Shown here: piece by piece, positions 53,994-63,226 of the stretch
How positions within the stretch are numbered: position 1 is the stretch's first letter
Layout of the letters: every line of letters begins with the position of its first letter
Assembly (NCBI RefSeq): GCF_008373765.1
Contig: NZ_VUJW01000010.1
Span: forward strand, 186,001 to 250,000
Length of the DNA: 64,000 bases
Source of the DNA: Nocardioides antri
GTDB taxonomy: Bacteria > Actinomycetota > Actinomycetes > Propionibacteriales > Nocardioidaceae
Direction of reading: 5' to 3'
Notes under the pieces: generated by a model
Databases searched by the model: none
Seen by the model: only the letters and a program-made list of their open reading frames with translations
What the model was told of the DNA's origin: nothing
Made by a program: the position numbers and the translations under genes

Positions 53994-56177
53994 ATGTCAC
54001 CGTCGCCTCACCGGGTCCAGGTCGGAGGGCTCCAGGTCGCCGCCGAGCTCCACGCGTTCGTGCGTGACGAGGCTCTACCGGGCTCCGGCATCGACGAGGA
54101 CGCGTTCTGGCGTGGCGTCGGGGCGATCTTCGACGAGCTCACCCCGCGCAACCGACAGCTGCTCTCCCGCCGCGACGAGCTCCAGGAGCAGCTCGACGCG
54201 TGGCACGAGGCCCATCCCGGCCCGGTCCGCGACCAGACCGGCTACGTCACGATGCTCCGCGAGATCGGGTACCTCGTGGACGAGCCGGCGGACTTCCAGA
54301 TCGAGACCCGCGACGTCGACGACGAGATCGCGGTCCAGGCCGGCCCCCAGCTCGTCGTACCCGTCCTGAACCCGCGCTTCGCGGCCAACGCCGCCAACGC
54401 GCGATGGGGGTCGCTCTACGACGCGCTCTACGGCACGGACGCGCTGCCCGAGGACGACGGGCGCGAGCGCGGGACGTCCTACAACCCAAGACGTGGAGCA
54501 GAGGTGATCGCTCGCGCGCGGGCGTTCCTCGACGCGCACTTCCCGCTGGCGGAGGGCAGCCACGCCGACGCCCGGGCCTACTCCGTCGAGGGTGACAGGC
54601 TGGTCGTCGCCCTCGGCGGCGGGCGGACCGGGCTCGCGGAGCCCGGCCAGTACGTCGGCCACCGCGGCGACCCGGAGCGTCCCGACGGCGTCCTCCTCGT
54701 CCACCACGGGCTGCACGTGGAGATCCAGGTGGACCGCGAGCACCCCATCGGCAAGGACGACGCCGCCGGCGTCAAGGACCTGCTGCTCGAGGCCGCGGTC
54801 TCCACGATCATGGACCTCGAGGACTCCGTCGCCGCGGTGGACACCGCCGACAAGGTGGCGGCCTACCGGAACTGGCTCCGGCTCAACCAGGGGACGCTCA
54901 GCGTCGACGTCGCGAAGGGCGCGGACTCGTTCACGAGGAGGCTCGCCCCGGACCGGGTGTACGACGGCCCCGCCGGGCAGGTCGTCCTGCCCGGGCGGTC
55001 GCTGCTCTTCGTCCGGCAGGTCGGGCACCTGATGACCACCGACGCGGTGCTCGACGCAGCCGGGCAGGAGGTGCCGGAAGGGATCCTCGACGCCGTGGTG
55101 ACGGCGCTGTGCAGCCTCGTCGACCTCCAGGGCCGGGGCGAGCTGCGCAACTCACGGACGGGCTCGATGTACGCCGTGAAGCCGAAGATGCACGGTCCCG
55201 ACGAGGTCGCGTTCGCCGACGACCTGTTCGCGCGGGTCGAGGACCTGCTCGGGCTGCGGCGCGGCACCATCAAGCTCGGGATCATGGACGAGGAGCGGCG
55301 CACGTCGGCCAACCTCGCCGCCTGCATCCACGCCGCTCGTGGTCGCGTCGCCTTCATCAACACCGGGTTCCTCGACCGGACCGGCGACGAGCTCCACACC
55401 TCGATGCTCGGCGGGCCGATGGTCCGCAAGGGCGACATGAGGTCCGAGCCCTGGATCTCGGCCTACGAGGACCGGAACGTCGACATCGGCCTCGCGTGCG
55501 GCTTCCGGGGGCGCGCGCAGATCGGCAAGGGCATGTGGGCGATGCCGGACGAGATGGCCGCCATGCTCGAGCAGAAGGTCGGTCATCCCGAGGCGGGCGC
55601 GTCGTGCGCCTGGGTGCCGTCCCCGACGGCCGCCACGCTCCACGCGCTGCACTACCACCAGGTCGACGTGGCCGCGCGCCAGCAGGAGCTCGCGGACCGG
55701 CCGCGCGCCTCGCTCGAGCAGCTGCTGACGGTGCCGATCGCGGACCCTCCGTCGTGGTCGGACGAGGAGCGCCTCGCCGAGCTCGACAACAACCTCCAGG
55801 GCATCCTCGGCTACGTGAAACGGTGGATCGACGACGGCATCGGCTGCTCCAAGGTGCCCGACATCCGCGGCACCGCGCTGATGGAGGACCGCGCGACCTG
55901 CCGGATCTCCAGCCAGCACGTCGCCAACTGGCTGCACCACGGCGTCGTCACGCCCGACGAGGTCGAGCAGGCGTTCCGGCGGATGGCCGACGTCGTCGAC
56001 GAGCAGCAGGCGGCGCCGGGCTACGAGCCGATGGGTCCGTCGTACGACGGCGAGGCGTTCCGCGCGGCCCACGACCTCGTCTTCGAGGGCCGCACGCAGC
56101 CGTCGGGCTACACCGAGCCGATCCTGCACCGGCGCCGCCGGGCCAGGAAGCGGGAGCAAGGCGCCGTCCGGGCGTGA
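53994..56177 (+). CDS. glcB: Malate synthase G
   Basis: 727 residues, full length for form G. Motifs: [11 protein letters not shown] (Mg and substrate region), [31 protein letters not shown], and [18 protein letters not shown] with the catalytic base D632. It condenses glyoxylate with acetyl-CoA to malate in the glyoxylate shunt or glycolate use. No isocitrate lyase is nearby. A 5' leader of about 45 nt lies between TAGTCT and the start. Confidence 0.97.
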   Translation: MSPSPHRVQVGGLQVAAELHAFVRDEALPGSGIDEDAFWRGVGAIFDELTPRNRQLLSRRDELQEQLDAWHEAHPGPVRDQTGYVTMLREIGYLVDEPADFQIETRDVDDEIAVQAGPQLVVPVLNPRFAANAANARWGSLYDALYGTDALPEDDGRERGTSYNPRRGAEVIARARAFLDAHFPLAEGSHADARAYSVEGDRLVVALGGGRTGLAEPGQYVGHRGDPERPDGVLLVHHGLHVEIQVDREHPIGKDDAAGVKDLLLEAAVSTIMDLEDSVAAVDTADKVAAYRNWLRLNQGTLSVDVAKGADSFTRRLAPDRVYDGPAGQVVLPGRSLLFVRQVGHLMTTDAVLDAAGQEVPEGILDAVVTALCSLVDLQGRGELRNSRTGSMYAVKPKMHGPDEVAFADDLFARVEDLLGLRRGTIKLGIMDEERRTSANLAACIHAARGRVAFINTGFLDRTGDELHTSMLGGPMVRKGDMRSEPWISAYEDRNVDIGLACGFRGRAQIGKGMWAMPDEMAAMLEQKVGHPEAGASCAWVPSPTAATLHALHYHQVDVAARQQELADRPRASLEQLLTVPIADPPSWSDEERLAELDNNLQGILGYVKRWIDDGIGCSKVPDIRGTALMEDRATCRISSQHVANWLHHGVVTPDEVEQAFRRMADVVDEQQAAPGYEPMGPSYDGEAFRAAHDLVFEGRTQPSGYTEPILHRRRRARKREQGAVRA

Positions 56178-56220
56178 CCCCCTGACGTAACCACCACCAC
56201 GTCCGGGTCGTTTGTCCTAC

Positions 56221-58032
56221 ATGCGTCACCTGCGGCTGCCCGCCCTCCTCGGACTCCTCCTGGCCCTCCTCGTGCTGGCCCCGACCGGCGCGCGGCCGGC
56301 CGGAGCCGCCCCGGCCTACACGGTGACGACGCTGCACTTCAAGGTGGTCGTCGGGCCGAACGACGACCAGGTCTGCGACATCGTCGGCGACGTCTACGTG
56401 CCGGCCGGCGCGACCAGCACCGACCGGGTGCCGGCCATCCTCACCACCAACGGGTTCGGCGGGTCGAAGGACGACCAGACGGCGATCGGCAAGGCGTTCG
56501 CGAGCCGCGGGTACGTCGTCCTGTCCTACTCCGGCCTCGGGTTCGGCGGCTCGTCCTGCAAGATCACGCTCGACGACCCCGACTGGGACGGCAAGGCCGG
56601 CCGCCAGCTGGTGAGCTACCTCGGCGGCGGGCGCGGCATCGCCTACCTCGACGCCGAGCACACCCGGCCCGCGCCGCGGCTCGACGTCGTCGTGCACGAC
56701 CCGGTCGACCACCGCGGCACCGCGCGGGCCATCGACCCCCGGGTGGGCACGCTCGGCGGCTCGTACGGCGGCGGGTTCCAGTTCGCGACCGCGTCGGTCG
56801 ACCCGCGGGTCGACACCCTGGTGCCGCTGGTCACCTGGAACGACCTCAGCTACAGCCTCGCCCCCAACAACACCGACCGGACCAGGGGTGTGTCCTCGGC
56901 GCACTCGGGGTCGGCGAAGCAGTGGTGGGCGATCGGGTTCTCCCTGCTCGGCCTCACCGGCGACCAGCAGAACGGGCAGGTGCCGCCCGACGCGCTGCCG
57001 TGCCCGAACTTCGCCGACTTCGTCTGCCCGGCGCTCGTCACCGCCGGCACCACCGGCTACCTGCAGCCCGGGGACGTCGCCCACCTCCGGCACGCGTCCG
57101 TGGCGTCGTACATCCACCGGATCCGGGCGCCCGTCCTCCTCGTCCAGGGCCAGAACGACACCCTCTTCAACCTCAACGAGGCGATCGCGACCTACCAGGC
57201 GCTCGAGGCCCAGGGCACCGAGGTGAAGATGATCTGGCAGTCGTGGGGCCACTCCGGCCCGGCGGCGCCCGGCGAGATCGACCTGGGCAACCCGGTGCCC
57301 TCCGAGCAGTACGAGACCGGCCGGATCCTCCACTGGCTCGACCACTACCTCAAGGACGCAACCGTCGGCACCGGCCCCGAGTTCGCCTACTTCCGCGACT
57401 GGGTGAGCTACACCGGCAACGCCCGGCCGGCCTACGCTGCCAGCGCGCGGTTCCCCGTCGGCACCGGCCAGGTCTACCGGCTGTCCGGCGCCGGCGACCT
57501 GGTCTCGGGTACGACGACCGAGCCCGGCTCGCAGTCGTTCCTCACCACCGCCGCCGGCGCACCGACCGGGCTCAACACGCTCGACGTGCTCGGTAGCTAC
57601 GTCGGCCAGCCGGTCAACGAGGTCACCGACCTGCCGGGGACGTTCGCCGCCTGGCAGACGTCCGAGCTCACGGAGCCGGTGACGGTGGTCGGCAAGCCGA
57701 CAGCGCGGCTCGAGGTGGAGGCGCCCACGGCCGCAGTCACCCAGGCCGCCGGCGAGGCGGGGATGCTCGTCCTCTACGTGAAGGTCGCCGACGTCGGGCC
57801 GGACGGCAAGGCCCGGCTGATCCGCGCGCTCGAGGCGCCGGTGCGGATCCCGGACGTCACCAAGCCGTTCACGGTGGAGATCCCCGCGATCGTGCACCGC
57901 TTCGAGCCGGGCCACCGGATCCGCCTGATCGTCGCGGGCGGGTCGGTCAACTACCGCGGTGGCCTGGAGCCGACGCCGGTCACGATCGACTCCGGCCCCC
58001 GCCAGACCCTGACCCTGCCGGTCGTGCGCTAG
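56221..58032 (+). CDS. Secreted S15-like serine hydrolase (X-Pro dipeptidyl-peptidase/CocE type)
   Basis: 603 residues. A signal peptide (RHLRLPALLGLLLALLVLAP) leads into an alpha/beta hydrolase with S181 in GGSYGGG, D313 in QGQNDTLFN, and H344 in WGHSGP; a C-terminal beta jelly-roll domain (about 430-600) as in S15 and CocE enzymes. Substrate may be a peptide or an ester. The ATG at 56221 is used; a TTG three codons upstream is possible. No clear ribosome site. Confidence 0.86.
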   Translation: MRHLRLPALLGLLLALLVLAPTGARPAGAAPAYTVTTLHFKVVVGPNDDQVCDIVGDVYVPAGATSTDRVPAILTTNGFGGSKDDQTAIGKAFASRGYVVLSYSGLGFGGSSCKITLDDPDWDGKAGRQLVSYLGGGRGIAYLDAEHTRPAPRLDVVVHDPVDHRGTARAIDPRVGTLGGSYGGGFQFATASVDPRVDTLVPLVTWNDLSYSLAPNNTDRTRGVSSAHSGSAKQWWAIGFSLLGLTGDQQNGQVPPDALPCPNFADFVCPALVTAGTTGYLQPGDVAHLRHASVASYIHRIRAPVLLVQGQNDTLFNLNEAIATYQALEAQGTEVKMIWQSWGHSGPAAPGEIDLGNPVPSEQYETGRILHWLDHYLKDATVGTGPEFAYFRDWVSYTGNARPAYAASARFPVGTGQVYRLSGAGDLVSGTTTEPGSQSFLTTAAGAPTGLNTLDVLGSYVGQPVNEVTDLPGTFAAWQTSELTEPVTVVGKPTARLEVEAPTAAVTQAAGEAGMLVLYVKVADVGPDGKARLIRALEAPVRIPDVTKPFTVEIPAIVHRFEPGHRIRLIVAGGSVNYRGGLEPTPVTIDSGPRQTLTLPVVR

Positions 58033-58041
58033 GCACGGCGG

Positions 58042-58047
58042 TACGGT
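58042..58047 (+). promoter_or_regulatory. -10 box for a leaderless methyltransferase gene
   Basis: TACGGT six bases before the GTG at 58054. Confidence 0.5.
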
Positions 58048-58053
58048 CGGGGC

Positions 58054-58506
58054 GTGCCCGTCGTACCTCCTCCTGCCTACGCCCTCGCCGGCGCCGTCGT
58101 CCAACACGTCCTCGCCGGGGACCGCCGCCCCGGGGCGCTGCGGAAGGTCGCCGGTGTCGCGACGGCCGCGGCGAGCCTGGCACTGATCGGCGGCAGCATC
58201 CAGCAGTTCCGGGAGCGGCGCACCACGGTCGAGCCGTTCCGGCCCGACCAGGCCAGCGCGCTGGTGACGACCGGCCCCAACGCCCTCACCCGCAACCCGA
58301 TGTACGCCGGCATGGCCGGCCTGCTGACGGCGCACGCCCTCGTCCGTGGCGGCGTCCTCCCGGCGCTGCCGGTCGCTGCGTTCGTGGCGGTCATCGACCG
58401 GCTGCAGATCCGGCCCGAGGAGGCGGCCCTCGCCGCGAAGTTCGGCGAGGACTACGCCGCCTACTGCGACCGGGTGCCGCGCTGGCTGCCCGGCCTGCCG
58501 CACTGA
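58054..58506 (+). CDS. Isoprenylcysteine carboxyl methyltransferase-like membrane protein
   Basis: 150 residues with about four transmembrane helices and the diagnostic GPNALTRNPMYAGMAGLL segment plus the C-terminal EEAALAAKFGEDYAAYCDRVPRW. In bacteria the family methylates membrane-linked thiols, phenols or lipids of unknown identity. GTG start close behind the -10 box. Confidence 0.85.
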   Translation: MPVVPPPAYALAGAVVQHVLAGDRRPGALRKVAGVATAAASLALIGGSIQQFRERRTTVEPFRPDQASALVTTGPNALTRNPMYAGMAGLLTAHALVRGGVLPALPVAAFVAVIDRLQIRPEEAALAAKFGEDYAAYCDRVPRWLPGLPH

Positions 58507-58610
58507 CGCGGACCGACGAAACCCGCCCAGACACGACGCAACCAATCGCGCCGCCGGAGCGTCATAGGAGATAGTGGTCCGGGCTATCAGCTCGGCCGTA
58601 GGAGGTCGCC

Positions 58611-58709
58611 GTGAGCAGGCAGCGGGAGTCCCGTCATCCGATCTGGACGCAGGTCCAGCACCTTCGACTCGCGGTCGGCCGACTGACCCGCCTTCTCGCG
58701 CGCACCTGA
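58611..58709 (+). CDS. Possible 32-residue small protein or leader peptide
   Basis: GTG start seven bases after GTAGGAGG, one of the strongest ribosome sites in this stretch. It encodes VSRQRESRHPIWTQ... ending RLTRLLART, a basic peptide with two short helices. It lies in the 255-bp spacer before the xanthine dehydrogenase genes. No family is recognised, and it may be chance. Confidence 0.35.
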   Translation: MSRQRESRHPIWTQVQHLRLAVGRLTRLLART

Positions 58710-58749
58710 TCCACCGCCCGGATGGCGTGCCCGGGCGTCCGGCGCGACG

Positions 58750-58755
58750 TACGGT
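58750..58755 (+). promoter_or_regulatory. -10 box for leaderless xdhA
   Basis: TACGGT six bases before the ATG at 58762, no ribosome binding site between. Confidence 0.55.
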
Positions 58756-58761
58756 TTGCCT

Positions 58762-60144
58762 ATGGAGCAGCCGCACGTCACCGTCAACGGTGAGTCGCGC
58801 AGCCTGAGCGGCGCCGAGCCACCCACCACGGCCCTCGACTGGCTGCGCGGGCTCGGGCTGACCGGTGCCAAGGAGGGCTGCGCCGAGGGCGAGTGCGGTG
58901 CGTGCTCGGTGCTGCTCGCGAGGCCCGGCGTGGAGGCACCCACCGAGTGGACCGCGGTCAACGCCTGCCTCGTGCCGGCAGCCGCGCTCGCCGGCCAGGA
59001 GGTCGTCACCGCCGAGGGGCTCGGCGACCCGGACGCCCTCCACCCGGTCCAGCGGGAGCTCGCCGTGCGCGGAGGCTCCCAGTGCGGCTACTGCACGCCC
59101 GGCTTCGTCTGCAGCATGGCCGCGGAGTACTACCGGCCCGGCCGCTGCGCCTCCGGTGACTTCGACGAGCACGCGCTGTCGGGAAACCTGTGCCGGTGCA
59201 CGGGCTACCGCCCGATCCTGGAGGCCGCCGAGGCGCTCGGCGCCCCCGCCGCGGGGGACCACCTGGGGTTCCGCACCACCGCGCCGCCTCCGGAGCCGGT
59301 CCCGGTCCGGGTGCCGGGGTTCGTCCGTCCGGACGGGCTCGCGGAGGCCCTCGAGCTGCTGGCGGAGGACGGCGCGGTCCCGATCGCCGGCTCGACCGAC
59401 CTCGGCGTCGAGGCCAACCTCCGCGGGGCGCGCCCCGGGCTGCTGGTCGCGATCGACCACCTGCCGGAGCTGCGGGTCCTGAACCGCGGCACCGAGCACG
59501 TCGACATCGGCGCCGCCCTGTCGCTGACCGAGATCGAGCGCCGGCTGGAGGGCGCCGTACCCCTGCTGGACGCGGTGTTCCCGCAGTTCGCGTCGCGGCT
59601 GATCCGCAACGGCGCGACCATCGGCGGCAACCTCGGCACCGCCTCGCCGATCGGCGACCTGCCACCGGCGCTGCTCGCCCTCGACGCGTCGGTCGTGCTG
59701 GTGTCGACGGCGGGGGAGCGGACCGTGCCGCTGGTCGACTACTTCACCGGCTACCGCGAGACCGTGCTGCGGCCGGGCGAGCTGATCGCGAGCGTGCGGG
59801 TGCCGCTGCCGCTGGCGCCGACGGCGGCGTTCCACAAGATCGCCAAGCGGCGCTACGACGACATCTCGTCGGTGGCGATCGCGTTCGCGCTCGAGATCGT
59901 CGACGGCGTCGTGGCCCGGGCCGCGATCGGGCTCGGCGGGGTCGCGGCGACGCCGATCCGTGCCACCGAGGCCGAGCGTGCGCTGGTCGGGCGCAGGTGG
60001 GCGACCGACGTCGTGGCCGAGGCCGCGGCGATCCTCGGCCGCACGGGCACTCCGATCGACGACCACCGGGCCAGCGCGGACTACCGCCGGGCGATGCTCG
60101 AGACGTCGCTCGACAAGCTCTTCGCCGAGGCGGGTGCGGCATGA
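58762..60144 (+). CDS. xdhA: Xanthine dehydrogenase small subunit, 2Fe-2S plus FAD domains
   Basis: 460 residues. Two iron-sulfur clusters: C40, C45, C48, C69 (plant ferredoxin type) and C108, C111, C144, C146 (CGYCTPGF and GNLCRCTGYR). From about residue 180 there is an FAD-binding CO-dehydrogenase flavoprotein domain (VPIAGSTDLGVEANL, ATIGGNLGTASPIGDL). It passes electrons from the molybdenum subunit to NAD. Four-base overlap with xdhB. Confidence 0.95.
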   Translation: MEQPHVTVNGESRSLSGAEPPTTALDWLRGLGLTGAKEGCAEGECGACSVLLARPGVEAPTEWTAVNACLVPAAALAGQEVVTAEGLGDPDALHPVQRELAVRGGSQCGYCTPGFVCSMAAEYYRPGRCASGDFDEHALSGNLCRCTGYRPILEAAEALGAPAAGDHLGFRTTAPPPEPVPVRVPGFVRPDGLAEALELLAEDGAVPIAGSTDLGVEANLRGARPGLLVAIDHLPELRVLNRGTEHVDIGAALSLTEIERRLEGAVPLLDAVFPQFASRLIRNGATIGGNLGTASPIGDLPPALLALDASVVLVSTAGERTVPLVDYFTGYRETVLRPGELIASVRVPLPLAPTAAFHKIAKRRYDDISSVAIAFALEIVDGVVARAAIGLGGVAATPIRATEAERALVGRRWATDVVAEAAAILGRTGTPIDDHRASADYRRAMLETSLDKLFAEAGAA

Positions 60145-62384
60145 GCGTCGGTGAGACCCGCCCGCACGAGTCGGCCGCCCTGCACGTCACGGGACGTGCG
60201 CTCTACACCGACGACGTCGCGATCCGCGCGCCTCAGGTCCTCCACGCGCACCCGGTGTGCGCCCCGCACGCGCACGCGATGATCACCCGGCTCGACCCGA
60301 AGCCGGCCTACGACGTCCCGGGTGTGGTGCGGGTGCTGACCGCCGACGACGTGCCCGGGGTCAACGACTCCGGCACGAAGCACGACGAGCCGCTCTTCCC
60401 CACCGAGGTGATGTTCCACGGCCAGGCGGTCGCGTGGGTGCTGGGCGAGTCGCTGGAGGCGGCGCGGATCGGGGCGGCCGCGGTCGAGGTGGACTACGAG
60501 CCGATGCCGTCGATCGTGACCGTCGTCGAGGCGATCGAGGCCGGCAGCTTCCAGGGCGCCCGGCCGCGGCTGGAGCGCGGCGACGTGGAGGCGGGGCTGG
60601 CGGGCGCGGCCCACGTGTTCGAGGGCGAGATCGACTTCGCCGGGCAGGAGCACTTCTACCTCGAGACCCACGCGTCACTGGCGACGGTCGACGACGACGG
60701 GCGGGTCCACCTGCTGGCGAGCACCCAGCACCCCACGGAGACGCAGGAGATCGTCGCGCACGTGCTCGGCCTGGCCAGCCACGAGGTCACGGTGGAGTGC
60801 GTGCGGATGGGTGGCGGGTTCGGCGGCAAGGAGATGCAGCCACACGGGTACGCCGCCGTCGCCGCGCTCGGTGCTCGACTCACGGGTCGACCGGTGCGCG
60901 CGCGGCTCAACCGGCAGCAGGACATGACGATGAGCGGGAAGCGGCACGGCTTCCACGCGCGCTGGAAGGTCGGCTTCGACGACGAGGGCCGGCTGCAGGC
61001 GCTGGACGCGACGCTGACCTCGGACGGCGGGTGGAGCCTCGACCTGTCCGAGCCGGTGATGTCGCGGGCGCTGTGCCACGTCGACAACGCGTACTGGATC
61101 CCGAACGTCCGCGTCGACGGACGCGTCGCGCGGACGCACAAGACGTCGCAGACCGCGTTCCGCGGGTTCGGCGGACCGCAGGGGATGCTCGTGATCGAGG
61201 ACATCCTCGGCCGGTGCGCGCCCCTGCTCGGGATCGACCCGACCGAGCTGCGACGGAGGAACTTCTACGTCGAGGGGCAGACGACGCCGTACGGCCAGCC
61301 GGTGCGGCACGCCGAGCGGCTCGGCCGCGCCTGGGACCAGGTCCTCGACACCTCGGACTTCGCGGCGCGATGCGAGGACATCGCCCGTGCGAACGCTCAG
61401 AGCCCCCATCGCAAGCGGGGTCTGGCGATCACGCCGGTGAAGTTCGGCATCTCGTTCAACTTCACGTCGTTCAACCAGGCCGGGGCGCTCGTCCACGTCT
61501 ACAAGGACGGCTCGGTGCTCATCAACCACGGGGGCACCGAGATGGGACAGGGCCTCCACACGAAGATGCTGCAGGTCGCGGCGACCGCCCTGGGGCTCCC
61601 GATCGAGCGGGTGCGGCTCGCGTCGACCCGCACCGACAAGGTGCCCAACACCTCCGCGACCGCGGCCAGCTCCGGCGCCGACCTCAACGGCGCCGCGGTC
61701 AAGGACGCGTGCGAGCAGATTCTCGCCCGGCTGGCGCCGGTGCGTGAACGGCTGGTGCCGACGGCGACGTGGGACGAGGTCGTCCGGGCCGCCTACCTCG
61801 ACCGGGTACAGCTGTGGGCCGCCGGCTTCTACAAGACCGAGGGGCTCTCGTGGGACCAGGTCGCCATGCGCGGCGAGCCGTTCAAGTACTTCGCCTACGG
61901 CGTCGCCGCCGCCGAGGTGTCGGTCGACGGGTTCACCGGCGCCTACCAGGTCGAGCGGGTCGACATCGTCCACGACGTCGGCGACAGCCTGTCACCGCTG
62001 GTCGACACCGGGCAGATCGAGGGAGGGTTCGTCCAGGGCGTCGGCTGGCTGACCCTCGAGGACCTGCGGTGGGACCTCTCCGACGGACCGTCGCGCGGCC
62101 GGCTGGCGACCCAGGCGGCGTCGACCTACAAGCTGCCGAGCCTGTCGGAGATGCCGGCGGACCTGCGCGTCACCCTCCTCGACCGGGCCACCGAGGACGG
62201 TGTCGTCTACGGGTCGAAGGCGGTGGGCGAGCCGCCGCTGATGCTGGCGTTCTCGGTGCGCGAGGCGCTGCGGGACGCGGTGGCGGCCTTCCACCCGCCG
62301 GGAACCGTGGTGGACCTGGCGTCCCCGGCGACCCCCGAGGCGGTGTTCTGGGCCATCCGGGCCACCGGAGGGAGGCCGGGCTGA
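60141..62384 (+). CDS. xdhB: Xanthine dehydrogenase large subunit, molybdopterin-binding
   Basis: 747 residues. Molybdopterin and substrate motifs: MGGGFGGKEMQPHGYAA, TAFRGFGGPQGML, NHGGTEMGQGLHTKMLQ, and GEPPLMLA near the end with the catalytic Glu of the E-P-P-L motif. It hydroxylates hypoxanthine and xanthine in purine breakdown. Starts at the ATG overlapping xdhA (ATGA) and overlaps xdhC by one base. Confidence 0.96.
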   Translation: MSVGETRPHESAALHVTGRALYTDDVAIRAPQVLHAHPVCAPHAHAMITRLDPKPAYDVPGVVRVLTADDVPGVNDSGTKHDEPLFPTEVMFHGQAVAWVLGESLEAARIGAAAVEVDYEPMPSIVTVVEAIEAGSFQGARPRLERGDVEAGLAGAAHVFEGEIDFAGQEHFYLETHASLATVDDDGRVHLLASTQHPTETQEIVAHVLGLASHEVTVECVRMGGGFGGKEMQPHGYAAVAALGARLTGRPVRARLNRQQDMTMSGKRHGFHARWKVGFDDEGRLQALDATLTSDGGWSLDLSEPVMSRALCHVDNAYWIPNVRVDGRVARTHKTSQTAFRGFGGPQGMLVIEDILGRCAPLLGIDPTELRRRNFYVEGQTTPYGQPVRHAERLGRAWDQVLDTSDFAARCEDIARANAQSPHRKRGLAITPVKFGISFNFTSFNQAGALVHVYKDGSVLINHGGTEMGQGLHTKMLQVAATALGLPIERVRLASTRTDKVPNTSATAASSGADLNGAAVKDACEQILARLAPVRERLVPTATWDEVVRAAYLDRVQLWAAGFYKTEGLSWDQVAMRGEPFKYFAYGVAAAEVSVDGFTGAYQVERVDIVHDVGDSLSPLVDTGQIEGGFVQGVGWLTLEDLRWDLSDGPSRGRLATQAASTYKLPSLSEMPADLRVTLLDRATEDGVVYGSKAVGEPPLMLAFSVREALRDAVAAFHPPGTVVDLASPATPEAVFWAIRATGGRPG

Positions 62385-63226
62385 TGGACTGGCTGCGGGC
62401 GTTGCAGGGGTGCCGCGAGCGGCGTACTCCCTGCGTGCTGGTCACCGTCACCGACGTCCGCGGCCACGCGCCGCGCGAGGCCGGGGCGAAGCTGGTCGTC
62501 ACCGCGGACGAGACGTGGGGCAGCGTCGGCGGCGGCAACCTCGAGGAGGCAGCCGTACGACGCGCCCGCGGCCTGCTGCGGGGGCTGGAGCTGACCGGAG
62601 CGGCGGCGCCGGTCACCGAGCGGCACACGCTGTCGGACAAGGTGCCCGTCGAGCACGGCGTGCAGTGCTGCGGCGGCGAGGTCACCCTGCTGCTCGAGCC
62701 GATGGGCGTCCGTCCGGCCGTCGCCGTCTTCGGGATGGGGCACGTCGGCTACGAGATCGCCCTGCTGCTGAGCCGGCACGAGCTCGAGCTCCACCTGGTC
62801 GACTCCCGCGCCGACCAGCTCGACGGGTCGCGGCTCGCGCCGGTGCAGGCCGGACCTGCCGACGTGCAGGTGCACCGGGTGCCGGTGCTGCCCGAGCTGG
62901 TGGTGGCCGAGCTGCCGGCCGGCACGCACGTCCTCGTGCTCACCCACGACCACGCCGAGGACCTCGCGATCCTCGACGCACTGCTCCGCTCGCCGGTGCC
63001 CGCGACCATCGGACTGATCGGCTCGGCGGCCAAGTGGACCCGCTTCCGTCGCAAGCTCGCGGAGCTCGGACACGCTCCCGACGTGCTCGACCGGGTCCGC
63101 ACCCCGATCGGCGATCCGGCGGTGACGGGCGTCGAGGGGAAGACGCCGGCGGCCATTGCGGTGTCCGTCACAGTGGAGCTCCTGGCCCTGATCGGGGCGT
63201 CGGAGATCAGTACGCTCGAGCGGTGA
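62384..63226 (+). CDS. xdhC: Xanthine dehydrogenase accessory protein XdhC
   Basis: 280 residues. The N-terminal XdhC/CoxI domain has VTDVRGHAPREAGAKLVV and GSVGGGNLE; a Rossmann-like C-terminal domain has VFGMGHVGYEIALLL and GLIGSAAKWTRFRRKL. It binds molybdenum cofactor and inserts the sulfurated form into XdhB. The stop overlaps the next gene (GTGA). Confidence 0.95.
   Translation: MDWLRALQGCRERRTPCVLVTVTDVRGHAPREAGAKLVVTADETWGSVGGGNLEEAAVRRARGLLRGLELTGAAAPVTERHTLSDKVPVEHGVQCCGGEVTLLLEPMGVRPAVAVFGMGHVGYEIALLLSRHELELHLVDSRADQLDGSRLAPVQAGPADVQVHRVPVLPELVVAELPAGTHVLVLTHDHAEDLAILDALLRSPVPATIGLIGSAAKWTRFRRKLAELGHAPDVLDRVRTPIGDPAVTGVEGKTPAAIAVSVTVELLALIGASEISTLER
63211..63216 (+). promoter_or_regulatory. 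-10 box inside xdhC for the thioesterase
   Basis: TACGCT six bases before the GTG at 63223, within the last codons of xdhC. It suggests a separate leaderless transcript for the next gene. Confidence 0.45.

Noticed and set aside
55948-60066. Minus-strand open frame of about 1370 codons
   Set aside because: Antisense of malate synthase, the S15-like hydrolase, the methyltransferase and xdhA, all clearly coding on the plus strand.
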